Assembly: GCA_903885415.1 (NCBI GenBank) | Contig: CAISIP010000231.1 | Span: 1 to 30,385 of the forward strand | From: an uncultured beta proteobacterium | GTDB lineage: Bacteria; Pseudomonadota; Gammaproteobacteria; Burkholderiales; Burkholderiaceae_C | Direction of reading: 5' to 3' | DNA: 30,385 nucleotides | Shown here: positions 16,061 through 23,261 of the stretch, piece by piece | Numbering within the stretch: position 1 is the first letter of the stretch | Layout: each line of letters begins with the position of its first letter | The notes under the pieces: generated by a model | The model's input: only the letters and a program-made list of their open reading frames with translations | Told to the model about the DNA's origin: nothing | Database searches by the model: none | Translations under genes and position numbers: made by a program

Positions 16061-16657
16061 ATGGCTACATCCAAGAAGATCGTCAAGGGCCCGGCCGTGA
16101 AAGCCGCCAAAGCCAGGCCGCCCGTTGCAGCGCCAGCCCGGATTGCCGGAAGGCGTCCGCTCAAGGGCGCTGAAAAAGCGCCGGGCAGGATCATTGCAAA
16201 AGAGACTGCAACTGGCCCCGTCCGCAAAACAGTCAAGACAAGGCAAGCCAAGCCGGGCAAGCCCCCGGTCGTTCAATGGAAGCCGCAACAGTTTGTCGTC
16301 ACCCATCGCAAGGGTTCCGAGTTCAAGCCGGGACTGCGCTCCTATGCGCACTATCGCGATCTTGCGACGGACAAGGCCACCGGCGGCGCAGTGCAGGCCC
16401 ATGTGATCCGCCTGATCGGCCCCTGCGACCCGAAAGTGGTTTCGTTGCTGCACCACCATGGCGTTCAGTTTCAGATGATCTACATGCTCAAGGGCTGGAT
16501 GGTTGGCGAGTATGAAGGCCAGGGCAAGATCAGGATGGAAGCGGGCTCTTGCTGGATTCAGCCGCATGGGATCCGGCACACGGTGCTGGACTACTCGCAC
16601 AACTGCGAGATGGTCGAGATCATCTTGCCGGCGAATTTCGACACCGTTACCTATTGA
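16061..16657 (+). CDS. Cupin-domain protein with long basic N-terminal tail
   Basis: A 198-residue protein starting at the ATG at 16061 with GGAG upstream. Residues 1-75 are a low-complexity tail rich in Lys, Arg, Ala and Pro, resembling bacterial histone-H1-like tails. Residues ~110-190 are a single cupin barrel. Motif 1 gives His131 and His133, with Gln138 where the usual glutamate ligand stands, then Gly145. Motif 2 is GSCWIQPHGIRH with His173. The metal site therefore appears to be 3-His/Gln, altered but plausible. Cupins in catabolic loci are often dioxygenases, isomerases or sensors. It sits between an SDR gene and an ABC importer and may process the substrate or act as a regulator; the tail raises the possibility of nucleic-acid or membrane contact. 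Function is not known. Confidence 0.85.
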   Translation: MATSKKIVKGPAVKAAKARPPVAAPARIAGRRPLKGAEKAPGRIIAKETATGPVRKTVKTRQAKPGKPPVVQWKPQQFVVTHRKGSEFKPGLRSYAHYRDLATDKATGGAVQAHVIRLIGPCDPKVVSLLHHHGVQFQMIYMLKGWMVGEYEGQGKIRMEAGSCWIQPHGIRHTVLDYSHNCEMVEIILPANFDTVTY

Positions 16658-16712
16658 ATGACGAGGAAAGCGCGATGAGCCATCTTGAATTGCCGGAAAG
16701 CAGGAGATGCCG

Positions 16713-17498
16713 ATGAACCAGCGCCATGTTCTGAGTGCCGTGGTGCCCGTCGTGATGCTGGCAGTCTGGCAGATAGTTGGGAGTCGACCCGGAATGCAGG
16801 CGATGCTGCCCAGCCCCTGGCTGGTGCTAAGCGCATGGCACGAGTGGATTTTCGGGGTGGGCGGCATGGGCTTGGACGCCTACCAGGGAACCTGGCTGGC
16901 CAACGTGGAGTATTCGGCGAGCCGGGTCGCCGTGGGCTTTCTGATGGCCATGGTGGTTGCCATTCCGCTGGGGTTGATGATCGGGTGGAGCCGCCTGAGC
17001 GCCATCATGGTTGACCCGATGGTGCAGATCTTCCGTCCGATCCCGATCACCGCCTGGCTGCCCTTTTCGATAGCCGCCTTTGGCATCACCAACATGGGCT
17101 CCATATCGCTGATCTTTCTGGGTGGTTTTTTTGCCATCGTGGTCAATGCCACGCAGGGCGCGCGTGACGTCGACAAAAATTTGGTCCGTGCTGCCAGGAT
17201 GATGGGCGCTGGCCCCTGGGTTTTGCTGCGCCGCGTGATCCTGCCAGCGGCCTTGCCCAATATCTTTACAGGAATGCGGCTGGGACTCGGCATCGCGTGG
17301 ACCGCCGTGGTCGCCGCCGAAATGGTCGCCGTCAAATCGGGTCTTGGCTATGTGCTGTGGGATGCTTATTACATTGGACGGATGGATATCGTCTTTGCCG
17401 ATATGGCCTCTATCGGTCTGATGGGATTCCTGAGCGACCGTTTGATCATCTGGGTTGAGCGACGGGTATTGACCTGGCGCCTGATGCAAAACCATTGA
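16713..17498 (+). CDS. ABC transporter permease, SsuC/TauC type
   Basis: A 261-residue inner-membrane permease of the nitrate/sulfonate/taurine class. I use the ATG at 16713, which sits six bases after AGGAG; an ATG at 16707 is too close to that site. About six membrane helices surround the EAA-type loop around residues 160-185 (ARMMGAGPWVLLRRVILPAALP), followed by GMRLGLGIAWTAVVAAEMV, a hallmark of this class. It is followed after 13 bases by its ATPase gene and should work with the binding protein encoded on the opposite strand at 18346-19332. Members import sulfonates, nitrate, thiamine precursors, riboflavin, phthalate-like acids and others, so the substrate must come from context: an amide- or CoA-metabolised acid. 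Confidence 0.92.
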   Translation: MNQRHVLSAVVPVVMLAVWQIVGSRPGMQAMLPSPWLVLSAWHEWIFGVGGMGLDAYQGTWLANVEYSASRVAVGFLMAMVVAIPLGLMIGWSRLSAIMVDPMVQIFRPIPITAWLPFSIAAFGITNMGSISLIFLGGFFAIVVNATQGARDVDKNLVRAARMMGAGPWVLLRRVILPAALPNIFTGMRLGLGIAWTAVVAAEMVAVKSGLGYVLWDAYYIGRMDIVFADMASIGLMGFLSDRLIIWVERRVLTWRLMQNH

Positions 17499-17511
17499 AC
17501 CGAGCGGACCG

Positions 17512-18282
17512 ATGTCTCATATCCATATCGACCGGCTGTTCAAGACCTACCCGGGCAACCCTCCGGTGCGGGCGCTTGAGAATGTCCAACTCGACATCGC
17601 ACCTGGCGAGTTCGTGGCCCTGCTTGGCCCTTCGGGTTGCGGCAAGTCGACGCTGCTCAACGCCGTGGCGAGTTTTGAAAAGATCAGTTCCGGAACGCTC
17701 ACCGTGGGCGGAAAATTCAACGAGGCACCGGGCCCCGACCGCGGCGTGGTGTTTCAGGAGGCCGCCCTTTTCCCGTGGCTGACGGTTTGGGAAAATATCA
17801 TCTTCGGACCTAAGGCGCAGGGCTTAAGTCCGGCCGACTACGAAGACCATGCCCTCGAGATGCTAGGCATCATGGGCTTGGGCGATTTCAAGGACCATTT
17901 GCCGATTCAGCTGTCGGGTGGCATGCGCCAGCGGGTTGGCATTGCCCGCGTGCTGACGCTGGGCTCGAAGATATTGCTCATGGACGAGCCCTTTGGTGCG
18001 CTCGACGCGCAAACCCGTCTGTCGATGCAGGAGCTGCTGTTGTCGGTCTGGGATCGGCTCAAGCCGACCATTATTTTTGTGACCCACGATATCGACGAGG
18101 CGCTGTTTCTGGCCGACAAGGTGTATGTCATGTCGGCACGGCCAGGCCGGATTGAGTCGATGCTGGAAGTCAAGCTGCCGCGGCCACGTACGATTGAGGT
18201 GACGGCGACGCCTGCTTTCAATGCCATGAAGCTGTCGATCCTGCACAAGATCCGCGGCCACTTGCCGGCGGGTCCCGGCTGA
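17512..18282 (+). CDS. ABC transporter ATP-binding protein, TauB/SsuB type
   Basis: A 256-residue ATPase of the taurine/nitrate/sulfonate importer class with intact motifs: Walker A GPSGCGKST (39-47), Gln82 in VFQEAALFPWLTV, signature LSGGM (134-138) followed by RQRVGIAR, Walker B ILLMDEP with Asp158-Glu159, and switch His in FVTHDIDEALFLADKV. LFPWLTVWENIIFGP is typical of TauB/SsuB. The short C-terminus has no TOBE domain. It is encoded directly after the permease gene, and the T-rich hairpin at 18303-18330 closes the plus-strand transcript. It pairs with the convergently encoded binding protein. Confidence 0.94.
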   Translation: MSHIHIDRLFKTYPGNPPVRALENVQLDIAPGEFVALLGPSGCGKSTLLNAVASFEKISSGTLTVGGKFNEAPGPDRGVVFQEAALFPWLTVWENIIFGPKAQGLSPADYEDHALEMLGIMGLGDFKDHLPIQLSGGMRQRVGIARVLTLGSKILLMDEPFGALDAQTRLSMQELLLSVWDRLKPTIIFVTHDIDEALFLADKVYVMSARPGRIESMLEVKLPRPRTIEVTATPAFNAMKLSILHKIRGHLPAGPG

Positions 18283-18302
18283 GCCGCCGGGGTACAAAGA
18301 AG

Positions 18303-18330
18303 GACCGACCCCGCGCGGGCCGGTCTTTTT
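18303..18330 (+). terminator. Rho-independent terminator, probably bidirectional
   Basis: GACCGaCCC and GGGcCGGTC pair as a nine-position stem with one mismatch around a CGCGC loop, and TTTTT follows directly on the plus strand. Read on the minus strand, the same hairpin is followed by CCTTCTTTG, weaker but T-rich. It sits 20 bases after the ATPase stop and 15 bases from the end of the binding-protein gene, so it can end both convergent transcripts. Confidence 0.85.
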
Positions 18331-18345
18331 AGGGGCGCGACCTGA

Positions 18346-19332
18346 TCAGCGGCCGCGGATTTCCCGGGCCAAGCTGTCGTCGAAGAGCTCGGCAGATTGG
18401 CGGGTCACGTCGGTCTTGATGACGCCCTGTTTGAACGAGGCGTCGGCCAGGCGGGCGACTTGGTCGCGGTCCAGGATGCCGCCGAGCTTAATCAGCTTGT
18501 GCGATTCGCGGGTGATTTCCAGTGGCAAGCCGGTGTACTGCGAGTAGGCGTTGATGAACGCGTTGCTGTCGGCAGCCAGTTTGGCCTCCGCGTTGAGGTA
18601 GGCCCACATGAAGCGCTTGATGACCTCGCGGCGCTTGGCATAGGACTCGCCCGATGCGGCAAGCAGGCCGAGCTCCGCGCCGACGGCTTTGGACTTGCTG
18701 TAGTCGGCCAGTTTGGTCGCGAAGTAGGCGTCCCCGTCGGCGACGACCTGGGATTCAAACGGCTCCCAGCTGAGCATCGCGTCGATATCGCCGCGCTTGA
18801 GCGCCTGCACAAACGCGGTGCCGCCACCTTGGATGTTGATCGCCTGGAAAGAGTTGTAAGGAATATTGTTTTCAACCAGCGTCATGGCCCAGGCGAACCA
18901 GACCGCCGAGCCGGGCGCGACAGCGATTTTCTTGCCCTTGATGTCGTCCCAGGTGTTGATCGTCACGCCCTTTCGCACCACCAGGTACTTGGGCGATGTG
19001 GCCACGCCACTCAAACCGATGATGTTCTTCGACCCCTGGCTGGCTGCGATCGCTAGGTCCGCAGGGCCGATCACCGAGACATCTACCGAGTTTGAAATCA
19101 AGGCGGTGCGGGCGTCGGCATAACGGACAAACTCGGCGCGCTTGACTTCAATGTTCATCTTCTTGAGTTCCTCCTCCACCAGATGCAAAGGCGACACCTG
19201 GCCCACCTTCACATACCCAATGGTGATGACTTCCTTGCCAGGCATCGGACTGGGCATTGGCATGATCGCCAGTGCAGAGGCGGCGACCGCTAGCCCCATC
19301 AGCGCTGCGGTTGCGAAACGAAACAAAGCCAT
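18346..19332 (-). CDS. ABC transporter substrate-binding protein, SsuA/TauA (NMT1-like) type
   Basis: A 328-residue periplasmic binding protein with a Sec signal peptide (MALFRFATAALMGLAVAASALA). The mature part follows the SsuA/TauA/NMT1 fold: ITIGYVKVGQVSPLHLVEEEL, DVSVIGPADLAIAASQG, GKKIAVAPGSAVWFAWAMTLV and DIDAMLSWEPFESQVV. The strong site AGGAG lies about seven bases before the ATG on this strand. It is transcribed towards the permease/ATPase pair and separated from it by a shared terminator, so binding protein and membrane parts come from different promoters. This permits a large excess of binding protein. A 165-base divergent gap to the PuuE-like gene contains its promoter, which I cannot place exactly (TTGATT repeats on the minus strand). 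The ligand is unknown. Confidence 0.92.
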   Translation of the reverse strand: MALFRFATAALMGLAVAASALAIMPMPSPMPGKEVITIGYVKVGQVSPLHLVEEELKKMNIEVKRAEFVRYADARTALISNSVDVSVIGPADLAIAASQGSKNIIGLSGVATSPKYLVVRKGVTINTWDDIKGKKIAVAPGSAVWFAWAMTLVENNIPYNSFQAINIQGGGTAFVQALKRGDIDAMLSWEPFESQVVADGDAYFATKLADYSKSKAVGAELGLLAASGESYAKRREVIKRFMWAYLNAEAKLAADSNAFINAYSQYTGLPLEITRESHKLIKLGGILDRDQVARLADASFKQGVIKTDVTRQSAELFDDSLAREIRGR

Positions 19333-19497
19333 AAAAGTACTCCTATAAAGAAATCAACACCAAATCAAGATCTTTCCGCTTAAGTTCGCCTTGGCACCGC
19401 GCGCCGTCCCGGCGGCACCGCTGCTGCCGCACATGCCGCTTGGGGAGATCCTTTAACGCCTTATCATTTCCGGTTGTCCCACCTAGGTCGTCATCAT

Positions 19498-20376
19498 ATG
19501 GCTAACCCGCGCATACCCTACCATTTTTCCAACGATGGCCCGCTTCTGCGGCCGCATGTTGACGGCGCCATCATGGTTCACCTAGTCGTCAATGTGGAGC
19601 ACTGGGTGTTCGACGCGGCGATGCCCCGCACCATCATAACGCCGCCGCATGGGAAGGAAACCGTGCCCGATGTGCCCAACTTCAGCTGGGCTGACTATGG
19701 CATGCGCGCCGGTTTGCCGCGCATTCTCGACGCCATTTCGTCGCGCGGCCTGCCCGCGTCCACCAGTTTCAATGCAGGCGTGATACAGGCCTACCCAAGC
19801 GCCGCGCAGGCCATGCACGCGGCGGGATGGGAATTCATCGGACATGGGGTTCACCAGAAGGCGCTCAACCAGGCTGAAGGTGAAGAGGCGCTTATAGCCA
19901 CCAGCCTGGCGATGATCGAGTCTTTTACTGGCAGGCGGCCCAGAGGGTGGCTCAGCCCGGGTTTGCGCGAGTCGCACGATACGCCCGATATCCTCAAACG
20001 CCAGGGGGTCGAATATGTTTTTGACTGGGTTGTAGATGACGTGCCGCGCTGGATGCAGACCCGTCACGGGCCCTTGCTCTCGCTGCCCTACAACCTGGAG
20101 ATCAATGACTCGATCATTTTTGCCGTCGAAAAACACAGCTCCAACGAAATGTACCAGCGGCTCGAAAATACCTTGCGCCTATTCGAGCGGGAGGCGAAGA
20201 TCCAGCCGCGGGCGCTAGCGATTGGCCTGCACCCGCACCTGATCGGCGTTCCGCACCGCTTCGAAAGCCTTGAGCGAATGCTCGATCTGCTGATGCAGAC
20301 CCCCAATGTCTGCTTCATGACAGGATCATCCATGGCGTCTTGGTACGCAGACCAGGTGCCGCCGCCTTCCCCTTGA
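19498..20376 (+). CDS. Polysaccharide-deacetylase-fold hydrolase, PuuE allantoinase-like
   Basis: A 292-residue NodB/CE4-fold protein. I use the ATG at 19498; the frame extends 24 bases further only to a TTG. The order of elements fits the PuuE-like branch (metal-independent or atypical allantoinases): VHLVVNVEHWVFD, DYGMRAGLPRILDAISSRGLPAS, AAGWEFIGHGVHQKALNQ with His116 and His119, TGRRPRGWLSPGLRES, and IGLHPHLIGVPHRF. The family cleaves cyclic amide or N-acetyl C-N bonds. In a locus with an amidase and an importer, a ring-opening or amide-hydrolysing role is more likely than cell-wall deacetylation. There is no signal peptide, so it should act in the cytoplasm. The next gene follows after 25 bases. 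The substrate is inferred only as a class. Confidence 0.85.
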   Translation: MANPRIPYHFSNDGPLLRPHVDGAIMVHLVVNVEHWVFDAAMPRTIITPPHGKETVPDVPNFSWADYGMRAGLPRILDAISSRGLPASTSFNAGVIQAYPSAAQAMHAAGWEFIGHGVHQKALNQAEGEEALIATSLAMIESFTGRRPRGWLSPGLRESHDTPDILKRQGVEYVFDWVVDDVPRWMQTRHGPLLSLPYNLEINDSIIFAVEKHSSNEMYQRLENTLRLFEREAKIQPRALAIGLHPHLIGVPHRFESLERMLDLLMQTPNVCFMTGSSMASWYADQVPPPSP

Positions 20377-20401
20377 AATCACCCCATCGAAATAGAAAGC
20401 C

Positions 20402-21184
20402 ATGGATCTACAACTGAAGGACAAGCAGGTTCTCATCACCGGCAGCTCACGCGGGATTGGCCTGACGATTGCATTGGCCTTTGCCCGCGAAGGAGCCCGC
20501 CCTGTTCTGGTGGCCCGCGACCGCGGCAATCTGGAGAAGGCCGAGCAGGCCTTTGTACAGGCCGGACTGGCCAAGCCACAGGCGCTGCTGGTGGACCTGT
20601 CGCGCTCGGGTTCGGCCGACGAGTTAAGGGGCTTGGTCCCGGACATCGACATCCTTGTCAACAATGCGGGCGCCATCCCCGGCGGCAATCTGCAGGAAGT
20701 GAGCGAAGCGCGCTGGCGAGATGCCTGGGAGCTCAAGGTCTTTGGCTACATCAACCTGATCCGCGCCTATCTGCCGATGATGCAGGCCCGACGCCAAGGC
20801 GTCATCTGCAACATCATCGGCATGGCCGGCGCGGCTCCCCGCGCGGACTACATTTGCGGCGCAACCGGCAATGCGGCTCTCATGGCTTTCACCTGCGCGG
20901 TGGGCGGCGACAGCATGAAGCACGGTGTCCGCGTCTTCGGCATCAACCCATCTCCCACCCGCAGCGACCGCATGCAGGGCATGCTCGAACAACAGGCAAT
21001 CAGCCGCCTGGGTGACGCGAGCCGCTGGGCCGAGCTGACCGGCAAGTTTCCGCTTGGGCGGCTGGCCGAACCCGCCGAGATGGCGCAACTCGCGGTCTTC
21101 TGCGCGTCGCCTCTTTGTGGCTACCTCAGCGGCAGCGTGATCAATGTCGATGGCGGTCAAATGTTCGCCACAACGGGTAGCTAA
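20402..21184 (+). CDS. SDR-fold protein with degenerate Ser and Lys active-site positions
   Basis: A 260-residue SDR-fold protein with an intact cofactor loop GSSRGIG (14-20) and NNAG (87-90). The catalytic region reads NIIGMAGAAPRADYICGATGNAAL: the usual serine is Gly140, Tyr150 is kept, and the usual YxxxK lysine is Ala154. The C-terminus (GYLSGSVINVDGGQMF) is typical. As far as I recall, a subfamily with YIxGxxGNAALMAF occurs in catabolic loci, so this is a family feature and not decay. It may use a different mechanism, a different substrate, or serve as a binding subunit. It lies between the PuuE-like and acyl-CoA dehydrogenase genes, four bases before the latter. Confidence 0.9.
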   Translation: MDLQLKDKQVLITGSSRGIGLTIALAFAREGARPVLVARDRGNLEKAEQAFVQAGLAKPQALLVDLSRSGSADELRGLVPDIDILVNNAGAIPGGNLQEVSEARWRDAWELKVFGYINLIRAYLPMMQARRQGVICNIIGMAGAAPRADYICGATGNAALMAFTCAVGGDSMKHGVRVFGINPSPTRSDRMQGMLEQQAISRLGDASRWAELTGKFPLGRLAEPAEMAQLAVFCASPLCGYLSGSVINVDGGQMFATTGS

Positions 21185-21188
21185 GCGC

Positions 21189-22343
21189 ATGAACAATCAC
21201 AGTTTCCCAGAGTTGCGCGAGGGCGTGCGACAGGTGGTGAGCGCCTTTGACTCCCGCTACTGGCAGGAGGTCGATGAAGCCCGCGCATTCCCCGAGAAAT
21301 TTGTCACCGCGCTGACGCAGGCCGGCTGGCTCGCCGGTCTGATACCCGAGGAGTATGGTGGCGCGGGTCTGTCGCTGACCCAGGCGAGCGTGGTGATGGA
21401 GGAGATCAACCGCGCCGGCGGCAACTCGGGCGCCTGCCATGGCCAGATGTATGTGATGGGTTGCATCGTCCGCCACGGCACCGATCAGCAGAAGCAGGAC
21501 CTGCTGCCGCGCATTGCCCGCGGCGAGATCCGAATGCAGTCGATGGCAGTGACCGAACCGAGTACCGGCAGCGACACCACCAAGCTCAAGACCACCGCCG
21601 TTCGCAAGGGCGACCGCTACCGGATTAACGGGCAGAAGGTGTGGACCTCGCGGCTGCAGCATTCGGACTACATGCTGCTGCTGGCGCGCACCACGCCGCT
21701 GGCGGAAGTGAAGAAGAAAAGCGAGGGCCTGTCGGTGTTCCTGGTCGACCTGCGCGAAGCGGTTGGCAAGACCATCACCGTTCGGCCTATCCGCAACATG
21801 GTCAACCACGAGACCAATGAGATTTTTATCGACAACCTGGAGGTTCCGGTCGAAAACCGGATTGGCGAAGAAGGAAGGGGCCTGAAATACATCCTGGACG
21901 GGCTCAATGCGGAACGCATTCTGATTGCTGCCGAGTGCATTGGCGACGGCTACTGGTTCACAGAAAAGGCCAGCGCCTACGCGAAGCAGCGGGTGGTATT
22001 TGACCGTCCGATCGGCCAGAACCAAGGGATCCAGTTCCCGATTGCCCGCGCCTTCGTCAACGTCGAGGCCGCCAGCCTGATGCGCTACCGGGCCTGCGAG
22101 CTTTTCGACGCCGGCATCCACTGCGGTGCCGAAGCGAATATGTCCAAGCTGCTGGCAGCCGACGCCTCGTGGGAGGCTGCCAATGTGTGCTTGCAGACCC
22201 ATGGCGGTTTCGGCTTCGCTTCCGAGTACGACATCGAGCGCAAGTTTCGTGAAACCCGCTTGTACCAGGTCGCGCCGATTTCGACCAACATGATCCTGTC
22301 GTATCTGGGCGAGCATGTGCTGGGCATGCCGCGGTCGTACTGA
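21189..22343 (+). CDS. Acyl-CoA dehydrogenase family protein
   Basis: A 384-residue FAD-dependent acyl-CoA dehydrogenase. The start is the ATG at 21189, four bases after the SDR stop; the frame is open upstream into that gene. Motifs include LIPEEYGGAGLSL, AVTEPSTGSDTTKLKTTA (flavin/substrate loop, 120-137), RINGQKVWTS, and RVVFDRPIGQNQGIQFPIA. The C-terminal position that holds the catalytic glutamate in most relatives (YEGT) is Pro363 here. A glutamate is present at Glu242 in LNAERILIAAE, the position used by isovaleryl-CoA and long-chain enzymes. It should introduce a double bond into a short or branched acyl-CoA, with electrons passed to ETF. It heads a tight cassette with the MaoC-like and CitE-like genes. 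Confidence 0.92.
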   Translation: MNNHSFPELREGVRQVVSAFDSRYWQEVDEARAFPEKFVTALTQAGWLAGLIPEEYGGAGLSLTQASVVMEEINRAGGNSGACHGQMYVMGCIVRHGTDQQKQDLLPRIARGEIRMQSMAVTEPSTGSDTTKLKTTAVRKGDRYRINGQKVWTSRLQHSDYMLLLARTTPLAEVKKKSEGLSVFLVDLREAVGKTITVRPIRNMVNHETNEIFIDNLEVPVENRIGEEGRGLKYILDGLNAERILIAAECIGDGYWFTEKASAYAKQRVVFDRPIGQNQGIQFPIARAFVNVEAASLMRYRACELFDAGIHCGAEANMSKLLAADASWEAANVCLQTHGGFGFASEYDIERKFRETRLYQVAPISTNMILSYLGEHVLGMPRSY

Positions 22344-22352
22344 GCCCAAGCC

Positions 22353-23261
22353 ATGGACGCCGCCGATCAGGATCTTAGCCCGTGGGTCGGCAAGCGCCAA
22401 ACCGTCGTCGACACGATCAGCCCGGTGCAGGTACGGCAGATGGCGGCGACGCTCAACGATGCGCAGCGTCTGCAGCGGCCTGACAGCCGGCCCTTGCCTG
22501 CTGGCTGGCACTGGCTCTTCTTTAACCCGGTGGCGCTGCAGTCCGGACTCGGGCCCGACGGCCATCCGATGCGCGGCGACTTCTTGCCACCGGTGGCGCT
22601 GGAACGCCGCATGTGGGCCGGCAGCCGGCTCGTTTGGCAGCGCCCCTTTGCTGTGGGAACGGTCGTCGAGAGGACCTCCGAGATCCTGCGCATTAGCCGC
22701 AAGACCGGACGCACCGGAGAGATGGTTTTTGTCACCGTGGCGCACAGCTACCGTGACGGCGATGGATCCATTCTCGAGGAAGAGCAAGATATCGTCTATC
22801 GCGGCCCGCCGAGTCCGGCCGATAGCGCGGCGCTGGCTGAGCTGGGTGCTCAGGTCCGAGCCGGCCGCCATGCCTTCGAGCGCGAGGGCCAATATCTGCA
22901 GGCGGTGGTCGTTGATCCGGTCATGCTGTACCGCTACTCGGCGGCCACCTTCAACGGCCACCGCATCCACTACGACGCCGACTATTGCCGCACGGTGGAG
23001 GGCTACCCGGGGCGGGTGGTACATGGTCCGCTGATAGCCACCTTGCTGCTGAACCTGATCGAGACTCGGGTGGCGCCGGGCCGCTTCGTCCGCAGTTTTG
23101 AATTCAAAGCGCTCCGGCCCACTTTTGATCTCAGCGGCTTTCACCTGCATGCTGCACCGACGCAGGGGCTGGGCGACACCGCGATACCGCTCTGGTCCAC
23201 CGACAACCTCGGTCAGGTCGCTTTAGACGGCCGGGTCACCTTGCAAGGGTCTGCGCGATGA
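22353..23261 (+). CDS. FAS1-like/MaoC-type hydratase, mesaconyl-C4-CoA/itaconyl-CoA hydratase-like
   Basis: A 302-residue double hot-dog protein of the HTD2/mesaconyl-C4-CoA hydratase group. The N-terminal half is the FAS1-like dehydratase domain (GWHWLFFNPVALQSGLGPDGHP). The C-terminal half carries the hydratase-2 type motif FNGHRIHYDADY (200-211) followed by GYPGRVVHGPLIATLL. Members add water to mesaconyl-C4-CoA or itaconyl-CoA to give citramalyl-CoA. This is exactly the substrate class of the CitE-like lyase whose gene overlaps its stop (23258). Together with the acyl-CoA dehydrogenase ahead of it (gap of nine bases) and the CaiB-type transferase upstream, it forms a plausible dehydrogenate-hydrate-cleave route. 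Family is well supported; the exact enoyl-CoA is inferred. Confidence 0.88.
   Translation: MDAADQDLSPWVGKRQTVVDTISPVQVRQMAATLNDAQRLQRPDSRPLPAGWHWLFFNPVALQSGLGPDGHPMRGDFLPPVALERRMWAGSRLVWQRPFAVGTVVERTSEILRISRKTGRTGEMVFVTVAHSYRDGDGSILEEEQDIVYRGPPSPADSAALAELGAQVRAGRHAFEREGQYLQAVVVDPVMLYRYSAATFNGHRIHYDADYCRTVEGYPGRVVHGPLIATLLLNLIETRVAPGRFVRSFEFKALRPTFDLSGFHLHAAPTQGLGDTAIPLWSTDNLGQVALDGRVTLQGSAR

Noticed and set aside
19402..19414. CGCCG-TCC-CGGCG hairpin in the divergent gap between the binding-protein and PuuE-like genes
   Set aside because: A five-pair stem is expected by chance in GC-rich DNA and it has no T-run or leader-like context.
21141..23150. 669-codon open frame on the minus strand
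   Set aside because: It lies antisense to three well-supported genes (SDR end, acyl-CoA dehydrogenase, MaoC-type hydratase), reads as His/Arg/Gln-rich low-similarity sequence, and is explained by GC-rich codon bias leaving the opposite frame open.
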